This document shows positions 59,426 to 64,000 of a stretch of 64,000 nucleotides of DNA, in pieces. The translations under genes were made by a program, and so were the position numbers. The stretch is from positions 17,622,849-17,686,848 of the forward strand of contig NC_064551.1 of assembly GCF_023856365.1 (NCBI RefSeq), written 5' to 3'. The DNA comes from Brienomyrus brachyistius (lineage: Eukaryota > Chordata > Actinopteri > Osteoglossiformes > Mormyridae). The notes beneath the pieces were generated by a model, which saw only the letters and a list, made by a program, of their open reading frames with translations, had not been told where the DNA came from and did not search any database. Numbering within the stretch: the first letter of the stretch is position 1; every line of letters starts with the position of its first letter.

Positions 59426-62070
59426 CTATTTGCATCTTTGCAGGGAATGCCCATCCATTTCTACGGGAAAAATCCAACCTTAACCAAAAGTAACCAAACA
59501 AAATACACACAATGTAATATATACACGCCCACACAGACACAGCCAGACACACGAAACCATTTTTCAGTAAACAACCGGCCTCAGATGGACCTGCTAAACC
59601 CCACAGTATCACTGATTATCGCGGATATGAATCGGCAACTTTATGGCAGTTGGAGAACCACGGGGGAAACAAGGGGGCAGCCCTCGGTGGAGGACCACAA
59701 GGATCCAGAACCTGCCCTAGAGATGTGCAGCGTCTCCTGGTTATTCTCCCACCATGGCTCTTAAACACTAGCTGTCAAAATAACATTGCTCAGATCTTGA
59801 TATTTCATGGGTCTAAACCATTGTAAAAGAAATATTTGGGCAAAGGTCTGCTTGTTCTAAAACGGTGCAGTGAATAGCCCGATTTAATGGCACTTTGTTA
59901 ATTGGATTTTCATAAACAAATGTGCTGTCCTGAAGTAGCGGCCTGCTTAAACCAATTAAGGGCTTAAATCTTGCAGGAAAGGCAGATGAAGATGGCCCGT
60001 CTTCCAGGCAGTGAAGCTCTGCTTAAGGTCATGGGTATTAGTGACCAGAGTGTCAACGGGTTCCCTGTTTAAATTTAGTCTGGTCTCATTCACTGCTCCC
60101 CAGCGACGTGTGGTACTGGTATTAATGTGTAAATGACGTGGAGGATGGGGTAAAGGGAGAGTCACGTAGGGAGGCCTGAATGGAATCAACCTTCCACACC
60201 AAGAGCTGGAGACAAAAGGTAGAATGTTCTCGAAGGGAGGTTTTAGCGTCCGCTAAAAAATAAAATTAAAATTAAGCTTCAAAGGATACAGAGAAAATTT
60301 AAACCGGTTAGCGAGTCTGTTATTGGCTAAAGTGCCAGGCTGACATCTGGAGTGCATTTTAACATCTTTAGATCATAAATGATACTCTTTGATAAAAAGC
60401 AAACACATTCACACTGAAGTGACCTGAACTGACCTGAAAGATTTCATTTCTGTAATTAAACCACAGCCACAGAGAAAGCAAAGATGTGTCTATTGTCTAT
60501 TTTATTTTTTATCATTTATTACTTAAAGGTTATTGCTTGGGAAATCAGCAGATCATGAAAAAGAGAAGCTATTATCTTAAATACTGAACCATCAAAAGTA
60601 TCTAAATTATCAAACACGATAAGGCCACTTCCAATAGAGCAGAGACTCTGCGTCCTGAGATTTAAACAGAACATCCTCGGTTTGGGAATCCCTCCAGTGA
60701 GCAAAGCCGGTATCTGACACTAATGGACATTCCTGGCTGGAAGGCCGCTGGTGAGCAGCTGAGGAAGAACAGGTCTCCCTCCTGGGAAACCTCCCCAGTG
60801 CTTGTGGGCAAAAATGTGAGCTGGACCCGGGTGGTGCTCGGAAGCTGATGAAAGAAGATGATCACGCCCTGCTGCGTGAAGACAAGGTTTTCATTGAGCA
60901 CCGTTTAAGGTCACCGGTGAATGGAAAAGCAGCCCGATTGCACATTCAGACATTTTTTCCCTGAATTAAAAATGTGTTATGAGCAAGAGCACCCCCATAT
61001 TTTATCTGTCCAAGGTTGGCTATATTCGGTTAGGTAGGCAGGTTACTATACTCTTTTTGCCCCTGGTGGGAATAACTCCTTTTAACTCCTGTGCAGCGGC
61101 TATGGCTACAGACAGCAGACTTAACCTACGACTTGAACGGCCTCGTAACTGAAACAGACCCCGTTCAATTCAGAAGCAGAAAGCACCTGACCACTAAGTA
61201 AAAAGAACCGATTTAATCTCGATTAATAAACACTGAAGTGTCCTGAAGATGCTACGAGGAGCCGCCGAGATCCAGGGTGTGGAACGTGGCGCGGAACGTG
61301 GCGTACCTGTAGGACGAACTTCTGCTCGATGTAACGTTTGGCGAGGCTGGACTGGAAGTCGGGGTTTTCCAGAAACCTCAGGAAAAAGTCGTACACCAGC
61401 TGCGGAACGGAAAAGCAGGGAAGCAGGCTGCTTCACATATAAACACTTAAAAACACCAGGAAACTACTAATGCCCTCTTCGCTGTTGAAATTTTCAGCCG
61501 TAAGTATATCTTGCTGAAATGATCAGTATAAATCAAAGAGAGAGCAATGCAGGCAGATGTAACTGATTACACATCAGGAAATCGTGATAAACTCAGTTTT
61601 CATAATGCACCCGTGCAAATATTCATCTGCATATTAACGTCTTGTAATACAAACCCTTAACTGAAAGCGTATTCCCTAAACACTCAGCCCTTTCACCGAT
61701 ATCATTTCCGGCTTCAGAGTGTATTTATCTGACTGATCATGGAGAGAGAAAACCCTTCAAAGTTTACATTAATCTCACTTAAGTCTTATTGAAGAGTCTC
61801 TACACACACAAAGGGCAACAGCATTGAAAGCATTTCCGATATAAAGAACATGAGATGACCTATGAACTTTGCTAGAACCAGCAGGTGCATGTGACCAGGC
61901 ATGCTGCTAGAGTGGAATGCCAAGACCCTCTCACACCAAGACCCCCAAATGCCATGATAGTTCTTCACCTGTATGTGGGGCCATGAGGCCTCAAGGGTGG
62001 GCTCATCCTCCTCTGGGTCAAAGTCTGGGTTCTCGCTCGGAGGCAGCGTCCGGAAAAGGTTGGTGCTTAT
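50555..62070 (-). CDS. ppp2r5a: PP2A regulatory subunit B56, alpha type (partial: 11 C-terminal exons)
   Basis: Exons in transcript order: 61969-62070, 61307-61399, 56353-56483, 55527-55586, 53745-53853, 53109-53162, 52096-52146, 51854-51973, 51648-51775, 51246-51347, 50555-50756; 1152 nt, 383 residues plus stop. The N-terminal exons lie beyond 64000; none was found in 62071-64000. The protein is a HEAT-like-repeat B56 subunit that steers PP2A to LxxIxE-bearing substrates. Visible signatures are [54 protein letters not shown] (holding the His/Arg substrate-pocket residues), [26 protein letters not shown] and [33 protein letters not shown] and IEPTQFKK favour alpha over epsilon or beta. The tail [18 protein letters not shown] is alpha-like but continues into a longer Asn-rich end. 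One acceptor (AAG before VMFLGE) is less usual. The identity as B56 is certain, the alpha type probable. Confidence 0.92.
52223..52939. mobile_element. Degenerate hAT-like non-autonomous element, interrupted by a solo LTR
   Basis: The left end CAGCAGTTCTCAACC matches the reverse complement of the right end (CAGCAATTCTCAGCC) at 13 of 15 positions. The flanks GCATAAGA (52215-52222) and GCCCAAGA (52940-52947) agree at 6 of 8 positions, fitting an old 8-bp target duplication of the hAT type. There is no transposase frame. It lies in a ppp2r5a intron. Confidence 0.6.
52329..52617 (+). mobile_element. Solo LTR (289 bp) with 5-bp target-site duplication
   Basis: The element starts TGTCACGCCC and ends CACCTGACA (TG...CA ends). 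It contains GAATAAACC, an LTR-type poly(A) signal, and is flanked on both sides by the exact 5-bp repeat CACGC (52324-52328 and 52618-52622). No internal region is present, so it is a solo LTR left after recombination. The family is not resolved. It is inserted into the older hAT-like element. Confidence 0.85.
53465..53600. repeat. SINE-like dispersed repeat 3' part (reverse orientation)
   Basis: GGGAAATAACCCAGGATAGG, CCATCCATCTATACC and GGGCAATTTCACAACTCC match the inverse 3' half of the dispersed repeat family. In a ppp2r5a intron. Confidence 0.5.
54131..54148 (-). promoter_or_regulatory. CTCF-like motif
   Basis: The minus strand reads ATGCCAGCAGAGGGCAGT, a near-perfect CTCF core, in a ppp2r5a intron. 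Confidence 0.4.
54829..55275. repeat. Three degenerate ~171-bp tandem units
   Basis: Units begin at 54829 (GCTTTAATTTTGGTGCCATT), 55001 (GCTTCAATTTTGGTGCGATT) and 55171 (GCTTCAATTTTGATGCAATT), giving periods of 172 and 170 bp. All contain a later TT(A/T)TAGTTA- or TTTTGAGTTATCAC-like segment. Located in a ppp2r5a intron. Confidence 0.8.
55418..55503 (+). repeat. tRNA-like SINE head
   Basis: TGGCTCAGCAGG fits the RNA polymerase III A box exactly, and GGTTGCTGGTTAAAAATCC is a slightly decayed B box about 30 bp later. The remainder of the SINE is absent. It lies 24 bp from a ppp2r5a exon. Confidence 0.6.
56187..56221. repeat. (TG)n microsatellite
   Basis: About 17 TG units in a ppp2r5a intron. 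Confidence 0.95.
56740..57068 (-). pseudogene. Tc1/mariner-like transposase fossil (N-terminal part)
   Basis: From ATG at 57068 the minus strand reads [18 protein letters not shown] and later [18 protein letters not shown], the paired DNA-binding region of a fish Tc1-family transposase. The frame breaks after about 68 codons. Recognisable pieces ([21 protein letters not shown]) then continue in another frame down to about 56760. Stops and frame changes make it inactive. No terminal inverted repeats were located. It lies in the intron between ppp2r5a exons at 56353 and 61307. Confidence 0.65.
57100..61306 (-). other. ppp2r5a: Large ppp2r5a intron
   Basis: Apart from the Tc1 fossil at its 3' end, the intron has a G-run at 58506-58524 and a CA tract at 59386-59423. 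The open frames around 58280-58800 and 60660-60900 have no recognised protein. A stretch at 59860-60000 rich in TTAATTG-type homeodomain cores is noted only as a possible conserved element. Confidence 0.5.
59386..59423. repeat. (CA)n microsatellite
   Basis: About 19 CA units in a ppp2r5a intron. Confidence 0.95.
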
Positions 62071-64000
62071 CTGCAGACACAGGATATGCCATGTGTAGCA
62101 CCTCTTACTGCTACAGCATCCAGGCAAATTAAGCGTCGTCCGAAGCCAGTTCCACAAACAGATGCAGACTAATCGTGCTCCAGGTCACAGACCTATCAGG
62201 AGCTCGAGGTCCCGAACAATGTAAAATTAGGGTTAAAAAAATATTTTTGTCACGATGGTGAAATAAAACCTCTCAAAGGAAAACAAATAAAAAACCAAAT
62301 GTTTGTTGCATTAAGAAAAAGGAGAAACACAGTAAAGTCACATCTTCCAAAGAGAAATGAAATATTTCACCTTAAAGATTGTATGCAACACATAAGTGAA
62401 AAAGGTGGAGCGATTCAAACCTTGGGTAAAACCTTGCATCGAGACCCACAAGTTGCCCTATGTCCTTATAATATCCTATAATATCCCTCTATAGGGGTTC
62501 AGACTTGGTCGCATTTCAGTCACTAACACAATACATCACAATGATGTACAATACATCAGCATTGCCCGATGTTTGTTAATCAAGTCATCAGCCAACACTG
62601 CCAAACATTTAAACTTCAATCGATATCCAAAGTTAGCAGCACCAGAGCTAAAGAATTAACTGCTAAAATTGTGGCAATGACTGCATTGGACCATCGGCCA
62701 CTTTCCATAGTGGAGGACGAGGAATTTTGTTGACTTATTTGTCGCTTAGAACCTCGCTGTGGTCCCCCAATTCAGCGCTACTCAGCCGACGTCACACTGC
62801 CCGAATTATACAGTGCAATGCTGTCGTTACACACATGCACAAGATCTTAAGAAGTAGCAAGACCAATTTCAGTTTCACTACAGATTTATTAAGTTCGGAG
62901 GTCAGCCGATTATCGGTATCGGTAACGTTAGGCAAAAATAAAATCTGTATTGGGCAAAATTTCCACATTGGCACAGCACCATTCCCACAGGGAAGTGATC
63001 ATTTTGATTTTTGATGTAAACACTTTCAGGACACATAGGTCTCCGACGTGCACTGGAATGCTTACTCAGTCACACCCAAGACGAGGAGCAGCAACTCGTA
63101 GTAATTAAGCAACAAACAGACAATGTAGTGTTAGGCGTGCAGTAGCACAATAAGGAACAAGTAACGCCCAAACACACCACAATTCACATGAAGAGCAGGG
63201 TGCAGTAACCCAGCCCAGCTAAGCATGACATGGACGCTTGGGGGGTGGGGAAGAGGCTGCTCCTGAATCTCTGGTCAGTGTTTGGAGGCCAAGAAAGACC
63301 AGCTTGTGGTCAGGCCTGTAAAGTTAGCTGTGAATGTGCTCGATCTATATCCAAGCAAAGATCGGGAGCTGGTACGAGTAAGTGTGGTAAAAATGTGGCG
63401 AGGCTGTGCCGTGTGCTGGAAGGCCTCCTTGGGAGCAGAAACGTCGCAGGTGATGCCACCCCCCCCCCAGGACACCTTCGTTAATAATCTTAACTGCCGG
63501 AACCACTGAAGGACTCCCTGCCTGGGAGGGGGCTTGCATGCTAGGAATCTTGAGGGAATCACCTGGGAGGATCCTTCCTACAGTGATATTACTGGGTATA
63601 CTACCCCCCACCCTTGTCAAATACCGCCATCAGAGAGCATGTGGGTCTCCTACATCTGAACACCACCCTTAAATTTCCACAAAATCCACAAACAGCCACC
63701 GGATCCTCGAGGTGCTACCATGACAAGGATGGGGCAACGTGGGCATGGACAGTCCAGAGGGCTAACGGCATTATCGCCTTCCATTTTACAGAATGGATTT
63801 TATTTAGGCTGAGCAAAGACCCACACCAAATTCTCCTTAAAAGAACCTTTCCACGCCCAGTACAAATTTCACGTTTTATCTGGAACTTTCTGATCAGTGA
63901 CTATCGAACTGGTCAGTGCAGCACAGTAAACATGGAGACTGGTTGCGTCAATAGCCTGGCTTTAGTTTCCAAAGCAACAAGGTCAGAGGGTGGAGCTATG
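62071..64000 (-). other. ppp2r5a: ppp2r5a intron sequence to the window edge
   Basis: Upstream of the first visible ppp2r5a exon. I searched by eye on the minus strand for the expected preceding exon (the TLNELVEYV-type region of B56) and found none, so the intron continues past the right edge. Open frames at 63230-63620 match no protein I recognise. Confidence 0.55.

Noticed and set aside
63230..63620. Missing 5' exon of ppp2r5a or a separate gene near the right edge
   Set aside because: None of the frames resembles the N-terminal part of B56, and splice sites with the right phase were not found.

Overview
The window reads as nuclear DNA of a ray-finned fish, probably a teleost. Its genes are intron-rich with vertebrate protein sequences. 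It carries fish-type dispersed repeats (tRNA-derived SINE pieces, MITEs, a Tc1-like fossil, a solo LTR), many CA/TG microsatellites and unusually many pure G or C runs. Nothing suggests a prokaryotic, organellar or viral context, and I found no CRISPR array, rRNA or tRNA gene. The species cannot be named from the sequence.

Four protein-coding genes are supported exon by exon, all on the minus strand. (1) ezr (ezrin), complete coding sequence of 13 coding exons, 16376 down to 1260, 584 residues. (2) rsph3 (radial spoke head 3), complete, 8 exons, 27967 down to 24494, 339 residues. (3) tagap (T-cell activation RhoGTPase-activating protein), complete, 9 coding exons, 36608 down to 32178, 661 residues. 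(4) ppp2r5a (PP2A regulatory subunit B56, alpha type), 3' part only, 11 exons, 62070 down to 50555, 383 residues; its first exons lie beyond the right edge. For every gene the exon lengths close the reading frame, and nearly all introns have clear GT and AG ends.

Layout: 1-1259 ezr 3' region; 1260-16464 ezr; 16920-17410 CpG-rich candidate ezr promoter; 17411-24493 intergenic, including a transposon-like element whose end has expanded into a 2-kb minisatellite; 24494-27967 rsph3 with a candidate ciliary X-box upstream; 28200-32177 intergenic with degenerate repeats; 32178-36608 tagap plus 5' untranslated exons; 37200-49800 repeat-rich intergenic sequence holding a decayed PH-domain exon and several minisatellites; 49889-62070 and beyond ppp2r5a.

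The genes do not form a functional unit. Ezrin links membrane to actin at the cell cortex, RSPH3 builds axonemal radial spokes, TAGAP regulates Rho GTPases in lymphocytes, and B56-alpha targets PP2A. The ezr-rsph3-tagap order and common orientation match human 6q25.3, so this is an old conserved block, whereas ppp2r5a is not the human neighbour. I did not find a new biological system. The most notable items are the vestigial PH exon upstream of tagap, the transposon-derived minisatellite with higher-order structure, the nested solo LTR, and candidate regulatory motifs (RFX X-box, ETS/E-box palindrome, CTCF-like sites).
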